Origin: Mesorhizobium sp.
Lineage (GTDB): Bacteria; Pseudomonadota; Alphaproteobacteria; Rhizobiales; Rhizobiaceae
Reading direction: 5' to 3'
Length of the DNA stretch: 64,000 nt
NCBI RefSeq assembly: GCF_004962245.1
Contig: NZ_SUHQ01000001.1
Location: forward strand, 6,549 to 70,548
Part shown: positions 46,443-55,537 of the stretch, in pieces
Layout: each line of letters begins with the position of its first letter
Position numbering within the stretch: the first letter of the stretch is position 1
Made by a program: the position numbers and the translations under genes
Notes under the pieces: model-generated
Told to the model about the DNA's origin: nothing
Seen by the model: only the letters and a program-made list of their open reading frames with translations
Database searches by the model: none

Positions 46443-47756
46443 CTACCCTGCCCGCTCTATGCGGATGACCTGCGGCTTGTCGGTCAAATGGCCGTCCTTG
46501 GTGATCCCCTCGACGGCCTTGCGCACCGCCGCTTCCGTCGTCTCATGGGTGACGAGGATGACCGTTTTCTGCAAAGCGGTTTCCGGCCCGGCGGCATGCT
46601 GCACGATCGATTCCAGCGAAATGTCGCTGTCGGCCATGCGCTTGGCAATGGCGGCAAAGACGCCGATCCGGTCATGCACCGTCAACCGGATGAAATAGCC
46701 GCCGGCGTGGCTGCGCATCTGCGCCTTCTTGTAGGGTCGCAATTCCTTCGCCGGCAGGCCGAAGACCGGACCGTGCTGGAAACCCGGCCGGCTCTTGGCG
46801 ATGTCGGCAATGTCGCCGACCACCGCCGATGCGGTGGCGTTGCCGCCGGCGCCGGGACCGGAGAGCAAAAGCTCGCCAAGGATGTCGGTTTCGATGGCAA
46901 CCGCATTGGTCACGCCGTGCACCTGTGCGATGACCGAGGCCGTCGGCACCATGGTCGGATGCACGCGCTGTTCGATGCCGCTTTCCGTGCGCTGGGCGAC
47001 GCCGAGCAGTTTTATCCGGTAACCGAGATCGGCAGCCGCGCGGATGTCGGCCTGGCTGATGTTGGAAATCCCTTCCATGTAGATGTCGTTGGCGGCGATC
47101 CTCGTGCCAAAGGCAAGGCTGGTCAGGATCGACAGCTTGTGCGCGGTGTCGTGGCCCTCGATGTCGAAGGTCGGGTCGGCCTCCGCATAGCCCAGCCGCT
47201 GCGCGTCCTTCAGGCAGGCGTCGAACGACAGGCCCTCGGCCTCCATCCGGGTCAGGATATAGTTGCAGGTGCCGTTGAGGATGCCGAAGACACGGGTCAC
47301 CGAATTGCCGGCCATCGCCTCGCGCATCGTCTTGATGACCGGGATGCCGCCGGCCACCGCCGCCTCGTAGTTGAGCAGCACGCCCTTCTTCTCGGCGATC
47401 TCGGCCAGCGCCACGCCGTGTTTGGCGAGCAGCGCCTTGTTGGCGGTGACGACATGGCGGCCGGCTTCAAGTGCTGCTTTCACGGATGATCGCGACGGCC
47501 CCTCGTCGCCGCCGATCAGTTCGACGAAGACATCGATGTCGGCGGTCTGCGCCATTCCCACCGGATCGTCGAACCACTTGGCCGCGCTGAGATCGACGCC
47601 GCGGTCGCGTTTGCGATCGCGGGCCGAAACGGCTGACACGACGATCTCGCGGCCGCATTGCCGCGTCAGTTCAGCCGCCTTGTCCCGCAGCACGCGCGCC
47701 ACCGACGCGCCGACGGTGCCGAGACCGGCAATTCCAACACGCAACGCTTCAGCCAT
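46443..47756 (-). CDS. hom: Homoserine dehydrogenase
   Basis: 437 residues. The NAD(P) fold is VGIAGLGTVGASVARVLRDK; the catalytic region has YEAAVAGGIPVIKTMREAMA and NGTCNYILTRMEAEGLSF, and a C-terminal ACT domain starts YFIRLTVHDRIGVFAAIAKR. It reduces aspartate semialdehyde to homoserine for threonine and methionine; the ACT domain suggests feedback by threonine. It is not fused to aspartokinase, as usual in this group. It is downstream of the aminotransferase on the same strand, 47 bp apart. Confidence 0.95.
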   Translation of the reverse strand: MAEALRVGIAGLGTVGASVARVLRDKAAELTRQCGREIVVSAVSARDRKRDRGVDLSAAKWFDDPVGMAQTADIDVFVELIGGDEGPSRSSVKAALEAGRHVVTANKALLAKHGVALAEIAEKKGVLLNYEAAVAGGIPVIKTMREAMAGNSVTRVFGILNGTCNYILTRMEAEGLSFDACLKDAQRLGYAEADPTFDIEGHDTAHKLSILTSLAFGTRIAANDIYMEGISNISQADIRAAADLGYRIKLLGVAQRTESGIEQRVHPTMVPTASVIAQVHGVTNAVAIETDILGELLLSGPGAGGNATASAVVGDIADIAKSRPGFQHGPVFGLPAKELRPYKKAQMRSHAGGYFIRLTVHDRIGVFAAIAKRMADSDISLESIVQHAAGPETALQKTVILVTHETTEAAVRKAVEGITKDGHLTDKPQVIRIERAG

Positions 47757-47803
47757 GTCCGGCGACGCCCCTCAAGGATTTGGTCGATGTGATATCGGGC
47801 AAC

Positions 47804-49021
47804 TCAACGATGCGCGGCGAGCGGCACCACATTGTTGGGCTGCTTGGCGCTGGACGCCAGGAAGCGCTTGATGTTGCGCGCCGCCTGCCGGATCCGGTGC
47901 TCGTTCTCGACCAGCGCGATGCGCACATGATCGTCGCCATGCTCGCCAAAGCCGACGCCCGGCGCCACCGCCACGTCGGCGTGCTCGATCAGAAGCTTGG
48001 AGAATTCGAGCGAACCGAGATGCTTGAAGGGCTCCGGTATCGGCGCCCAGGCAAACATCGATGCCGCGGGCGCAGGAATCGCCCAGCCGGCGCGGCTGAA
48101 AGCATCGACCATGACGTCGCGGCGCTTATGATAGATGTCGCGCACTTCGGCGATATCGGCGCCGTCGCCGTTGAGTGCATGCGCGGCCGCCACCTGGATC
48201 GGTGTGAAGGCACCATAGTCGAGGTAGGATTTGACCCTAGTCAGCGCCGAGATCAGCCGCTCGTTGCCGACGGCGAACCCCATGCGCCAGCCGGGCATGG
48301 AAAAGGTCTTCGACATCGAGGTGAACTCGACCGTCACGTCGATGGCGCCCGGCACCTGCAGCACCGAGGGCGGCGGATTGCCGTCGAAATAGATCTCCGA
48401 ATAGGCAAGGTCCGACAGGATGATAATGTCGTTCTTCCTGGCGAAGGCCACCACGTCCTTATAAAAGTCGAGCGAGGCAACCAGCGCCGTCGGGTTCGAC
48501 GGATAGTTGAGGATCAGCGCCAGCGGCTTCGGGATCGAATGGCGGATGCCGCGCTCCAGCGCCGGAATGAAGCCGTCATCCGGCTCGACCTGCAACGAAC
48601 GGATGACGCCGCCCGACATGATAAAGCCGAAGGCGTGGATCGGATAGGTCGGATTGGGGCACAGGATCACGTCGCCGGGGGCGGTGATCGCCTGCGCCAT
48701 ATTGGCGAAGCCTTCCTTCGAGCCCAGCGTCGCCACCACCTGCGTGTCCGGGTCGAGTTTTACGCCGAAACGGCGGGCATAGTAATTGGCCTGGGCGCGG
48801 CGCAGGCCCGGAATGCCGCGCGACGACGAATAGCGATGCGTGCGCGGATCGCGCACCACCTCGCACAATTTATCGACGATAGCCTTGGGCGTCGGCAAGT
48901 CCGGGTTGCCCATACCAAGATCGATGATGTCGGCGCCGCGCGAACGGGCACTGGCCTTCAGCCGGTTGACCTGCTCGAAGACATAAGGCGGAAGCCGGCG
49001 GACCTTGTGAAATTCTTCCAT
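47804..49021 (-). CDS. Class I/II aminotransferase (AlaC/LL-DAP-aminotransferase type)
   Basis: 405 residues of the PLP fold-type I family. The core is RRLPPYVFEQVNRLKASAR, IIDLGMGNPDLPTPKAIVDK, ILNYPSNPTALVASLDFYKD, the PLP Lys in EFTSMSKTFSMPGWRMGFAV and LVENEHRIRQAARNIKRFL. AlaC enzymes make alanine from pyruvate; others in this branch act on aspartate or LL-diaminopimelate. Its place directly upstream of hom would fit an aspartate-family role, but the substrate is undetermined. Confidence 0.9.
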   Translation of the reverse strand: MEEFHKVRRLPPYVFEQVNRLKASARSRGADIIDLGMGNPDLPTPKAIVDKLCEVVRDPRTHRYSSSRGIPGLRRAQANYYARRFGVKLDPDTQVVATLGSKEGFANMAQAITAPGDVILCPNPTYPIHAFGFIMSGGVIRSLQVEPDDGFIPALERGIRHSIPKPLALILNYPSNPTALVASLDFYKDVVAFARKNDIIILSDLAYSEIYFDGNPPPSVLQVPGAIDVTVEFTSMSKTFSMPGWRMGFAVGNERLISALTRVKSYLDYGAFTPIQVAAAHALNGDGADIAEVRDIYHKRRDVMVDAFSRAGWAIPAPAASMFAWAPIPEPFKHLGSLEFSKLLIEHADVAVAPGVGFGEHGDDHVRIALVENEHRIRQAARNIKRFLASSAKQPNNVVPLAAHR

Positions 49022-49076
49022 ATCAATTCCAGAGGTGGTCAGTTCCAGAGGTGGTTTTCGGTCGCGCGATATAACC

Positions 49077-49472
49077 CTATTTGCAGGCAGGGTCGAGGGC
49101 GGGATCGCAATTGGTCTCGATCTGCTTCAGCGCATCGGCGCCGTGCTTCCTTGCCAGCGTGTTCAGCGCCGCCGTGTTCGCGACCCTGACCGCGCCGCCC
49201 CTGGAGCCCTGCGCCTGCCCGTCGGCCTTCAACTGGGCGAGCTTGGCGTTCTTCTCCTCCTCGGTGAACTGCTCCGCCGCCACTTGCGGCGGGATGTTCA
49301 GGTTCGGATAGGCGCCGGTGTCCTTTGGCCCTTCGACGAGGCTGGCGGCGGGTGCTGTACCCTCGGTGTTGGTGCTCGAACAGCCGGCGATAGCCAGCAG
49401 GACGACCGCCACGCCCATGCGGCAAAAACGACCAGGGCCGGAAAAAACAGTTTCGCCAATATTAATCGTCAT
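49077..49472 (-). CDS. Small lipoprotein of unknown function
   Basis: 131 residues; the start at 49472 has an AGGAAAC ribosome site. Residues 19-32 contain a short hydrophobic run to VVLLAIAGCSS, a lipobox, so the protein is likely anchored to a periplasmic membrane face. The mature part (YPNLNIPPQVAAEQFTEEEK, NAKLAQLKADGQAQGSRGG) is helical, ending in a Cys pair NCDPALDPACK. I recognise no family. It is first in the minus-strand run and divergent from phaC across 98 bp. Confidence 0.75.
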   Translation of the reverse strand: MTINIGETVFSGPGRFCRMGVAVVLLAIAGCSSTNTEGTAPAASLVEGPKDTGAYPNLNIPPQVAAEQFTEEEKNAKLAQLKADGQAQGSRGGAVRVANTAALNTLARKHGADALKQIETNCDPALDPACK

Positions 49473-49570
49473 ATTGTTTCCTTAGGCAGCCGAGGTAGAC
49501 CGCGTTGGACCCTGTCGGATGTCCCATGATAATATGTCAAGAAAACGCTTCGGGAGGAACCCCGCGAACC

Positions 49571-51406
49571 ATGTCCAAAAGACCCGATTCGGGCAAAGCG
49601 GAAGATGACCAGCCTTCGACCGTCGAGCAATATCTGGTGAAGGACCCGGAGCGCTTCGCCTTGAACATGGCACGCATGATCGAGCAGGCCGGCAAGGCGG
49701 CTTCCGCATGGGCCGAGCCGCGCGAAAAAGGCGAGGTGCGCGATCATGTCGCCGAGCCGGTCATCGACATGGTGAAAACCTTCTCCAAGCTCAGCGAATA
49801 CTGGCTTTCCGATCCGCAGCGCGCGCTGGAGGCGCAGACGCGGCTGTTTTCCGGCTACATGACCGTCTGGGCCAATGCCATCCAGCGCATCGGCGCCGGC
49901 GGCGAAGGTACCGACGACGCGGTCAAGCCTGAGGGCGGCGACAAGCGTTTCCAGGATCCGGAATGGGGCCGCAACGCTTTCTTTGATTTCCTCAAGCAGG
50001 CCTATCTCGTCACCTCGCGCTGGGCGGCCGAGCTGGTCGAGCACGCCGATGGCCTGGACGAGCACACCCGCCACAAGGCCAGCTTTTACGTCAAGCAGGT
50101 GTCCAACGCCATCTCGCCGTCAAACTTCATCCTGACCAACCCGGAGCTGTTTCGCGAGACCATCGCCTCGAATGGCGAAAACCTGGTGCGCGGCATGAAG
50201 ATGCTGGCCGAGGACATCGCTGCCGGCAAGGGCGACCTGAAACTTCGGCAGGCCGATTACTCGCCCTTCGAGATCGGCAAGAACCTGGCCACGACACCCG
50301 GCAAGGTGGTGGGCCGCAGCGATGTCGCCGAGATCCTGCAGTACGAACCGTCGACCGAGACCGTGCTCAAGCGGCCGCTGCTGATCTGCCCGCCGTGGAT
50401 CAACAAATTCTACATTCTCGATCTCAACCCGCAAAAATCCTTCATCCGCTGGGCCGTCGAGCAGGGCCACACCGTCTTCGTCATCTCCTGGATCAACCCG
50501 GACAAGCGGCACGGCACCAAGGGTTGGGAGGCCTATATCAGGGAGGGCCTGCAATATGGCCTGGACACGATCGAAAAGGCCACCGGCGAAAAGGAGGTCA
50601 ACGCCATCGGCTATTGCGTTGGCGGCACGCTTCTGGCGGCGGCCCTGGCGTTGATGGCGCAGGAAGGCGACCACCGCATCAAATCGGCCACCTTCTTCAC
50701 CACGCAGGTCGACTTCACCTATGCCGGTGACCTGAAAGTGTTCGTCGATGAGGAGCAGGTCGCGGCCGTCGAAAAGGCGATGAACGAGAAAGGCTATCTC
50801 GACGGCACCAAGATGGCGACCGCCTTCAACATGTTGCGCTCTGGCGACCTGATCTGGCCCTATGTCGTCAACAACTACATGCGCGGCAAGGACCCCCTGC
50901 CCTTCGACCTGCTCTACTGGAACGCCGATTCGACCCGCATGGGCGCGGCCAACCATTCTTTCTACCTGCGCAATTGCTATCTCGAGAACAGACTTTCGAA
51001 AGGCATGATGGAGCTGGCCGGCCGCATGGTGTCGCTCGGTGACATCACCATCCCGGTTTACAACCTCGCCTCGAAGGAAGACCATATCGCGCCGGCGCTC
51101 TCGGTTTTCCTCGGCTCGAAATATTTCGGCGGCGAGGTCGAGTACGTGATGGCCGGCTCCGGCCACATCGCCGGTGTCGTCAACCCGCCGGCGGCGCAGA
51201 AGTATCATTACTGGACCGGCGGCAAGCCAACGGGCGACTTCGATCAATGGGTCGCCAACGCCACGAACCATCCCGGTTCCTGGTGGCCGCACTGGCAACG
51301 CTGGATCGAGGCCAGGGACAATACCCGCGTGCCGGCCCGCAAACCGGGCAAGCACATGAAAACCTTGGGTGATGCGCCAGGCACCTATGTCAAGGTGCGT
51401 GTGTAA
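49571..51406 (+). CDS. phaC: Polyhydroxyalkanoate synthase, class I
   Basis: 611 residues from the ATG at 49571, preceded by GGGAGGAA. The lipase-like box is AIGYCVGGTLLA with nucleophile Cys349; the other triad residues are in LASKEDHIAP (Asp) and MAGSGHIAGVVNPP (His). The N-terminal domain (NPELFRETIASNGENLVRGM) is typical. It polymerises 3-hydroxyacyl-CoA into storage granules. The gene stands alone here; phaAB and phasin genes are not in the window. The frame opens at 49505 but the extra residues have no family resemblance. Confidence 0.95.
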   Translation: MSKRPDSGKAEDDQPSTVEQYLVKDPERFALNMARMIEQAGKAASAWAEPREKGEVRDHVAEPVIDMVKTFSKLSEYWLSDPQRALEAQTRLFSGYMTVWANAIQRIGAGGEGTDDAVKPEGGDKRFQDPEWGRNAFFDFLKQAYLVTSRWAAELVEHADGLDEHTRHKASFYVKQVSNAISPSNFILTNPELFRETIASNGENLVRGMKMLAEDIAAGKGDLKLRQADYSPFEIGKNLATTPGKVVGRSDVAEILQYEPSTETVLKRPLLICPPWINKFYILDLNPQKSFIRWAVEQGHTVFVISWINPDKRHGTKGWEAYIREGLQYGLDTIEKATGEKEVNAIGYCVGGTLLAAALALMAQEGDHRIKSATFFTTQVDFTYAGDLKVFVDEEQVAAVEKAMNEKGYLDGTKMATAFNMLRSGDLIWPYVVNNYMRGKDPLPFDLLYWNADSTRMGAANHSFYLRNCYLENRLSKGMMELAGRMVSLGDITIPVYNLASKEDHIAPALSVFLGSKYFGGEVEYVMAGSGHIAGVVNPPAAQKYHYWTGGKPTGDFDQWVANATNHPGSWWPHWQRWIEARDNTRVPARKPGKHMKTLGDAPGTYVKVRV

Positions 51407-51627
51407 CGTCCTGTAATGTGTGGTGAGTTGACGTGCCTGCCAAAGAGGGCGAAATGGTGTCGTCAACCCTTAGGTAGCCTCGATTCACCTCTAGCCATCG
51501 AATTACTTTGAGGCTTGCCTTTTTGATACAGGTCTCGTTTCCGGTTCGGGGACAAGGATTATTTCGGCGGGACGTTTCAACGCCACGCCAATGACGTACC
51601 GGCCGGACATCGAGGGGGAATTTTGTT

Positions 51628-52872
51628 TTGAAATCAGCGGGATCGCGCTTCGCGAAGGGAGAACGCCGCGCCATTGCGGCAGCGCTTTTCTCCGTGCTCC
51701 TGGCGTCCTGCACCTCGGCTGGCGACCCGACAATGTCCGTCGGCATGCCTGGCTACAATGCCTCGTCCATGGACAATAGCACGGCCGCGGGCACGCAACA
51801 GGTCGCCGCTGATTCGTCATCGCAGATCACGACTTCACAGATGACGATGACCGCCGAGGGCGACGCAGCCCTTCCCGAGCAGGTCGCTTATGTACCAGTG
51901 GCGAAGCCAGGAGCCCAGGGTGGAGCCAGGTCCGATGCCGGCTTCCCCGTCACGGCTCCTGCGGGCGCCGAGGCGACTGCGGGCCAGACGCCGCAGCCAC
52001 AGGAACAGCCCGCGCAGACGGTGGAACAGGCCGACGCTGCCACGCAGAAGACAGAAACGGCCGATGCCGGCACGGCCGCGCCGAAGAAGGCCGAAGCCGC
52101 CGCGCCGGCGATGAACAATCCGGTCTACGTAACCGCCGGAGAGCCGCAGCCGCAAGCCTATGCGCCAAAGAAGAAGGGGTTCCTCGCCTCTTTGTTCAGC
52201 GCCACGCCCGCCTCGGCGGCACCTGCTCCGCAGGCCAACAGCAGGTCGGGCGAGCAACCGACGACCGCCCAGCCCAAGGCGGCGGCGGCAAAGCCGACCG
52301 TCACTCTGGCCTCGGCCAAATCGGCTGAAAAGCCGGTGCAACTGGCTTCGCTAGGCGATACCAGCCATTTCACCGACGACGCGCTGCCCGGCGTACGCAA
52401 GACCGCACTCTTCGAGATCAAGCGCAAATCCGGCCTCGACGACGAGAGCGACGTCGATCTCAACGAGGATGAGGGCGGCGCCTATCAGGTGGCATCCGCC
52501 GCCGGCCTTGCCCGGCTGGCGCCCAACGGTCTCCTCAGGCAGACCGAGAATGTCGACGTCGCCTGCCTCAAGCCTTCGCTGGTCCGGGTGCTGAAGACGA
52601 TCGAGGGCCACTACGGCAAGAAGATGATCGTCACCTCCGGCTATCGTGACCCGGCCCGCAACCGCCGCGCCAACGGCGCCAAGAATTCGCTGCACATGTA
52701 TTGCGCCGCCGCCGACATCCAGGTTCCAGGCGTCTCGAAATCGCAACTGGCAAGTTATATCCGCAGCATGCCCGGGCGCGGCGGCGTCGGCACCTACTGC
52801 CACACCGAATCCGTTCACATCGACGTCGGTCCCGAGCGCGACTGGAACTGGCGCTGCCGCCGCCGGCGGTAA
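51628..52872 (+). CDS. M15-family (D-Ala-D-Ala carboxypeptidase-like) lipoprotein
   Basis: 414 residues starting at a TTG at 51628 with GAGGGGG upstream. The signal peptide ends in FSVLLASCTS, a lipobox. Residues about 35-245 are a low-complexity Ala/Gln/Pro/Thr linker. The C-terminal 130 residues are an M15_3 peptidase: TSGYRDPARNRRANGAKNS, then LHMYCAAADIQVPGVSK with the H-x6-D zinc motif, and CHTESVHIDVGPERDWNW with the later zinc His. It probably trims peptidoglycan peptides in the periplasm. The TTG start is unusual; I see no better one before the signal peptide. The gap before it (51407-51627) holds no other gene. Confidence 0.87.
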   Translation: MKSAGSRFAKGERRAIAAALFSVLLASCTSAGDPTMSVGMPGYNASSMDNSTAAGTQQVAADSSSQITTSQMTMTAEGDAALPEQVAYVPVAKPGAQGGARSDAGFPVTAPAGAEATAGQTPQPQEQPAQTVEQADAATQKTETADAGTAAPKKAEAAAPAMNNPVYVTAGEPQPQAYAPKKKGFLASLFSATPASAAPAPQANSRSGEQPTTAQPKAAAAKPTVTLASAKSAEKPVQLASLGDTSHFTDDALPGVRKTALFEIKRKSGLDDESDVDLNEDEGGAYQVASAAGLARLAPNGLLRQTENVDVACLKPSLVRVLKTIEGHYGKKMIVTSGYRDPARNRRANGAKNSLHMYCAAADIQVPGVSKSQLASYIRSMPGRGGVGTYCHTESVHIDVGPERDWNWRCRRRR

Positions 52873-53059
52873 CGACTGGTCTTCCTCTCGTTTACGAAAA
52901 CCTCCGCTGTGTGCTGTCTGGAGCGGCATGCAACGCACCGCCGAACCGTTTGAATCGCCAAAAAAGCACGGTTTTGCAGCCATTGAAAAAAGTTGTCGCA
53001 GGCAGCAGCAGACGGGTTGCCGGTTTGGCGCGACGCAACTATAAGCGCTCAATCTGAGC

Positions 53060-53134
53060 GCGCCCATCGTCTAGCGGTCAGGACACCGCCCTTTCACGGC
53101 GGTAACAGGGGTTCGATTCCCCTTGGGCGTACCA
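53060..53134 (+). tRNA. tRNA-Glu (UUC), CCA encoded
   Basis: A complete cloverleaf: acceptor GCGCCCA with TGGGCGT (first pair G-U), D arm TCTAGCGGTCAGGA, anticodon stem CCGCC/GGCGG around loop CTTTCAC (anticodon TTC), T arm GGGGTTCGATTCCCC, and CCA at 53132-53134. The 3' half (53088-53136) is repeated at 55848-55896. Confidence 0.97.
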
Positions 53135-53136
53135 GA
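53088..53136. repeat. Left attachment-like repeat inside tRNA-Glu (attL)
   Basis: 49 bases from the anticodon stem to just past CCA, repeated at 55848-55896 with one mismatch (G at 53110, T at 55870). Duplication of a tRNA 3' half flanking a short foreign segment is the usual trace of tyrosine-recombinase integration. The intact tRNA is kept on this side. Confidence 0.85.
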
Positions 53137-53286
53137 CTTTTCAAGTACTTAGCTTAAATCTCCCTTTTCCTGTCCAACGTTTGGCCAATTTCCTTTTTCG
53201 GCCTTGTCGATTCGTCGTCGTTCGCCAACTTTGATTTTCCGGGGTTTCCTGCGACTATCGGCAGGTCCGGGCATGGGGGAACGGCA

Positions 53287-53739
53287 ATGGGCGCAATCGA
53301 AAACTTGCTTGAACTTGTGGTCGCAATCGTCGCACTGATCGTTTCAGTGTTGGCCTTCGGCTTTTCCGTCTTCTTCTGGCGACGCCAGTTTCGCCCGATT
53401 GTAACAGCTTCGGTCAAAACTCACAGCGGCGGGAACAATGGGATCGCCTACAACCTCGTAGTGCCAAACTCTGGATCAATTCCGGCGAAAAATATCCGCC
53501 TAATTGTACACGACCAGGCTGGGCTCGAAGCGGCGCTCGGCGTCGGTGTCAACGAGGATGATAAAAAGCGATGGCTGGCGTGTTTCGATCAGTCGACGGT
53601 AATTTCGCTTCTCCAAAACGGCGATAAGACGTCGTGCTCTTTTGGGATGACGCATAGGAATCCGCGGCAAAGCTTTTGGAAACCGCAGGCCGTGTTTCCA
53701 ATCCGCATTGAGTATGAGGGGTGGTTCGGCGACAAGTAG
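53287..53739 (+). CDS. Small membrane-anchored protein in the tRNA-Glu island
   Basis: 150 residues with a GGGGGAA ribosome site. One N-terminal transmembrane helix (LLELVVAIVALIVSVLAFGF) is followed by WRRQFRP and a soluble domain (VPNSGSIPAKNIRLIVHD, CFDQSTVISLLQNGDKTSC, VFPIRIEYEGWFGDK). The soluble part has the look of a beta-sandwich with one Cys pair. I recognise no family. It is the first gene after the integration site and is AT-richer than the chromosome around it. Confidence 0.7.
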   Translation: MGAIENLLELVVAIVALIVSVLAFGFSVFFWRRQFRPIVTASVKTHSGGNNGIAYNLVVPNSGSIPAKNIRLIVHDQAGLEAALGVGVNEDDKKRWLACFDQSTVISLLQNGDKTSCSFGMTHRNPRQSFWKPQAVFPIRIEYEGWFGDK

Positions 53740-53824
53740 GATTCGGACCCACCTAACATTTTGCAGATCGCGGACTCCGACAGCTTCACTGGAGGGATGT
53801 GGGCGCCGGTGAAAAAATAGAGAA

Positions 53825-53848
53825 GCCCGCCACCGTGAGGCGGCGGGC
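53825..53848 (-). terminator. Island terminator hairpin 1
   Basis: GCCCGCC (53825-53831) pairs with GGCGGGC (53842-53848). On the minus strand a six-T run follows after seven bases (53817-53812). It fits as terminator of the small minus-strand gene at 53903-54136. Closely similar hairpins occur at 54500-54523 and 55121-55149. Confidence 0.65.
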
Positions 53849-53902
53849 AGAGTCGGCAGCCGGGCGCAGCGGGCCGACGAAAGTGGCGATATGTGCTGAG
53901 CG

Positions 53903-54136
53903 CTAAGAGGTTTTGAACGAGATCCCAAGGCGCGGCGAGGTCGGCGCTACTGACGCGCGCCTGTTCCCGAGCGCGTTGGCTTCAGCCAACCTAGCCAGTG
54001 CTTGCTCGACTTTCTGTGCCGAAGCGTCCGTGCGCTTGATGTGCCGCATCATTTGCTGCCTCAGCAGCGCGAGCCTTTCGGCGCGATATACGTCGCCGTA
54101 TCTCGCAGTTTCAAGATGGAGGGTCGCAAGTCTCAT
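53903..54136 (-). CDS. Small helical protein of unknown function
   Basis: 77 residues, mostly helical (TARYGDVYRAERLALLRQQM, DASAQKVEQALARLAEANAL), basic and soluble. A GGGGAAT site lies seven bases before the ATG, and a terminator hairpin follows the stop by about 55 bases, which supports it as a real gene. No family recognised. Confidence 0.5.
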   Translation of the reverse strand: MRLATLHLETARYGDVYRAERLALLRQQMMRHIKRTDASAQKVEQALARLAEANALGNRRASVAPTSPRLGISFKTS

Positions 54137-54268
54137 GGGCGCGATTCCCCATTATCTAGCAGTAGAATTCGCAAATCCGTCTTTCGTTCCGACGTCCGCC
54201 TTACGCCGTCGCAAAGGGCCCGAGGGCGCCGCGAATGAGAACCGAACCACGAATATCGTGGAATCCGG

Positions 54269-54436
54269 TTAGGAATTCTTATCGCCGTTTGGGTTTGGCG
54301 CCGGTGCCTCTCGCACATCTCGCGGTGGCGGATCGACATGTTCAGGCTCTGGCGATGCTTCCTTGTCGGGGCGACGAACAGGTGTCTTCTTTTTCGGGTC
54401 GGGCCTCGGTGGTGGTTGTTTGATTTTGTTTGCCAT
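54269..54436 (-). CDS. Small proline/lysine-rich protein
   Basis: 55 residues from an ATG at 54436 with a perfect GGAGGAAAC ribosome site. The protein is disordered and highly charged: MANKIKQPPPRPDPKKKTPV, PDKEASPEPEHVDPPPRD, ending NPNGDKNS. The ribosome site is the best support. No function suggested. The frame is open to 54673 but the extra part lacks a site. Confidence 0.6.
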   Translation of the reverse strand: MANKIKQPPPRPDPKKKTPVRRPDKEASPEPEHVDPPPRDVREAPAPNPNGDKNS

Positions 54437-54499
54437 ATCCAGTTTCCTCCATCTTCCTGAAACCGGATCGCCTCTCTTGTTCCTATGCGCCATTAAAAG

Positions 54500-54523
54500 G
54501 CCCGCCACCGTGAGGCAGCGGGC
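54500..54523 (-). terminator. Island terminator hairpin 2
   Basis: GCCCGC (54500-54505) pairs with GCGGGC (54518-54523) in a copy of the same module as 53825-53848 (CACCGTGAGGC in the loop). On the minus strand a T4 run follows. No minus-strand gene clearly ends here. Confidence 0.5.
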
Positions 54524-54633
54524 TTCAACTGGAGGGGCATCTTGCGGGCGAAGTTTCAAAGTTGCATCAAGGCTGGGCGGCTGCTCGTGCCTTGGCAGGG
54601 CAGTAGGGACAGGGAACGCCATACGGTAGGGGG

Positions 54634-55050
54634 GTGCAATTGAAACAAGCGCTAGTACTTTGTGCGCTGGCAATTACAATGCCATTGTGCGGGTGCACAA
54701 CTAGGCCCGGGCAGTTGATGGTGGGGCACAAGCCCTACTACGGATCTGATCCTGGCCCTGTTGCGCTGCGTCGGATGGGTGACGCTGGATATATTCCGCG
54801 TTCAATTTCATGCTTCATGCCTCGATCTGGCCCTGCTGCAAAATCGCCCAAAGGTTCAACCTTGAAGCTTGAGTGGGCTAAAGCTCCCAAGCCCTATCCG
54901 ACTTGGACAATAATATCGGCTCCGCGTTCGGTGCTTGGGAAGGAGCGGGCAGTTGCAGCAAAAGCAGGTATGCACAAGGTGTCTGGAAGTCACTTCTTTC
55001 AGGAGATAGCCGGCGAAGAATTCTACTGCGAGATCTGGCGAGTCGGGTAG
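54634..55050 (+). CDS. Small lipoprotein in the island
   Basis: 138 residues from a GTG at 54634 after GGTAGGGGG. The N-terminus LKQALVLCALAITMPLCGCTTRP is a lipoprotein signal with lipobox L-C-G-C. The mature part carries GHKPYYGSDPGPVALRRMG, FMPRSGPAAKSPKGSTLKLE and FFQEIAGEEFYCEIWRVG. Family not recognised. Small lipoproteins of this size are common cargo of mobile islands. Confidence 0.65.
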   Translation: MQLKQALVLCALAITMPLCGCTTRPGQLMVGHKPYYGSDPGPVALRRMGDAGYIPRSISCFMPRSGPAAKSPKGSTLKLEWAKAPKPYPTWTIISAPRSVLGKERAVAAKAGMHKVSGSHFFQEIAGEEFYCEIWRVG

Positions 55051-55120
55051 CCTGCCGGCTTCAATTTCGGCCGCCGAACGTTATTGGCCGGCCAGCCGCG
55101 GCGTAAGGGTCCTCAGCAAC

Positions 55121-55149
55121 AAAAAAGCCCGCTACCAGAAGCAGCGGGC
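55121..55149 (-). terminator. Island terminator hairpin 3
   Basis: GCCCGCT (55127-55133) pairs with AGCGGGC (55143-55149) and on the minus strand is followed at once by six T (55126-55121), a good intrinsic terminator. It would stop minus-strand transcripts, such as one through the truncated frame at 55492-55833. Confidence 0.75.
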
Positions 55150-55282
55150 CATTCAATGGACGCCTGCTTCTTTGAGTGGTGCCGGGAACCGATGCAGAGA
55201 AGGCAGATCAAGAGGCTGAGAAAAAGTCGTCGCCGGAGCGCTCGTGGAGGGAACGATCCAGTCCGCCATGAGTTAGCAAATC

Positions 55283-55537
55283 ATGATGGACACCATGGAA
55301 CCCCTCGGACACGCGATGGCCAATGCCAGGGAGCGCATTAACCGGACCGAGCTCGCGCTTGAACGCACAGAAGAAATGCTGGCCGAGAATATCGCGCTGT
55401 GCAGCAGGCTACGCGCGCAACGGTGTCTGGTTGAGGCCGCATACCGCTTGGCGGAAATCGATCCCCCCAGCAATGAAGGTGTCGCCGGCAGTCATGAAGC
55501 GCCACCGGCATCGAGAACGCCGCCGATTTCTTCATAA
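55283..55537 (+). CDS. Small coiled-coil protein
   Basis: 84 residues. The middle (ANARERINRTELALERTEEM, LAENIALCSRLRAQRCLVEA) is a regular amphipathic helix suited to a coiled coil. The tail is Pro/Ser-rich and overlaps, on the opposite strand, the end of the frame at 55492. Ribosome site is poor. It resembles small phage or island proteins in style only. Confidence 0.45.
   Translation: MMDTMEPLGHAMANARERINRTELALERTEEMLAENIALCSRLRAQRCLVEAAYRLAEIDPPSNEGVAGSHEAPPASRTPPISS

Noticed and set aside
53154..53417. 87-codon minus-strand frame beside tRNA-Glu
   Set aside because: Antisense to the start of the membrane-anchored protein gene at 53287, which has a signal-anchor helix and a ribosome site.
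55084..55341. 85-codon frame after the island lipoprotein gene
   Set aside because: Starts inside hairpin 3 region without a ribosome site and overlaps the better candidate at 55283 in another frame.
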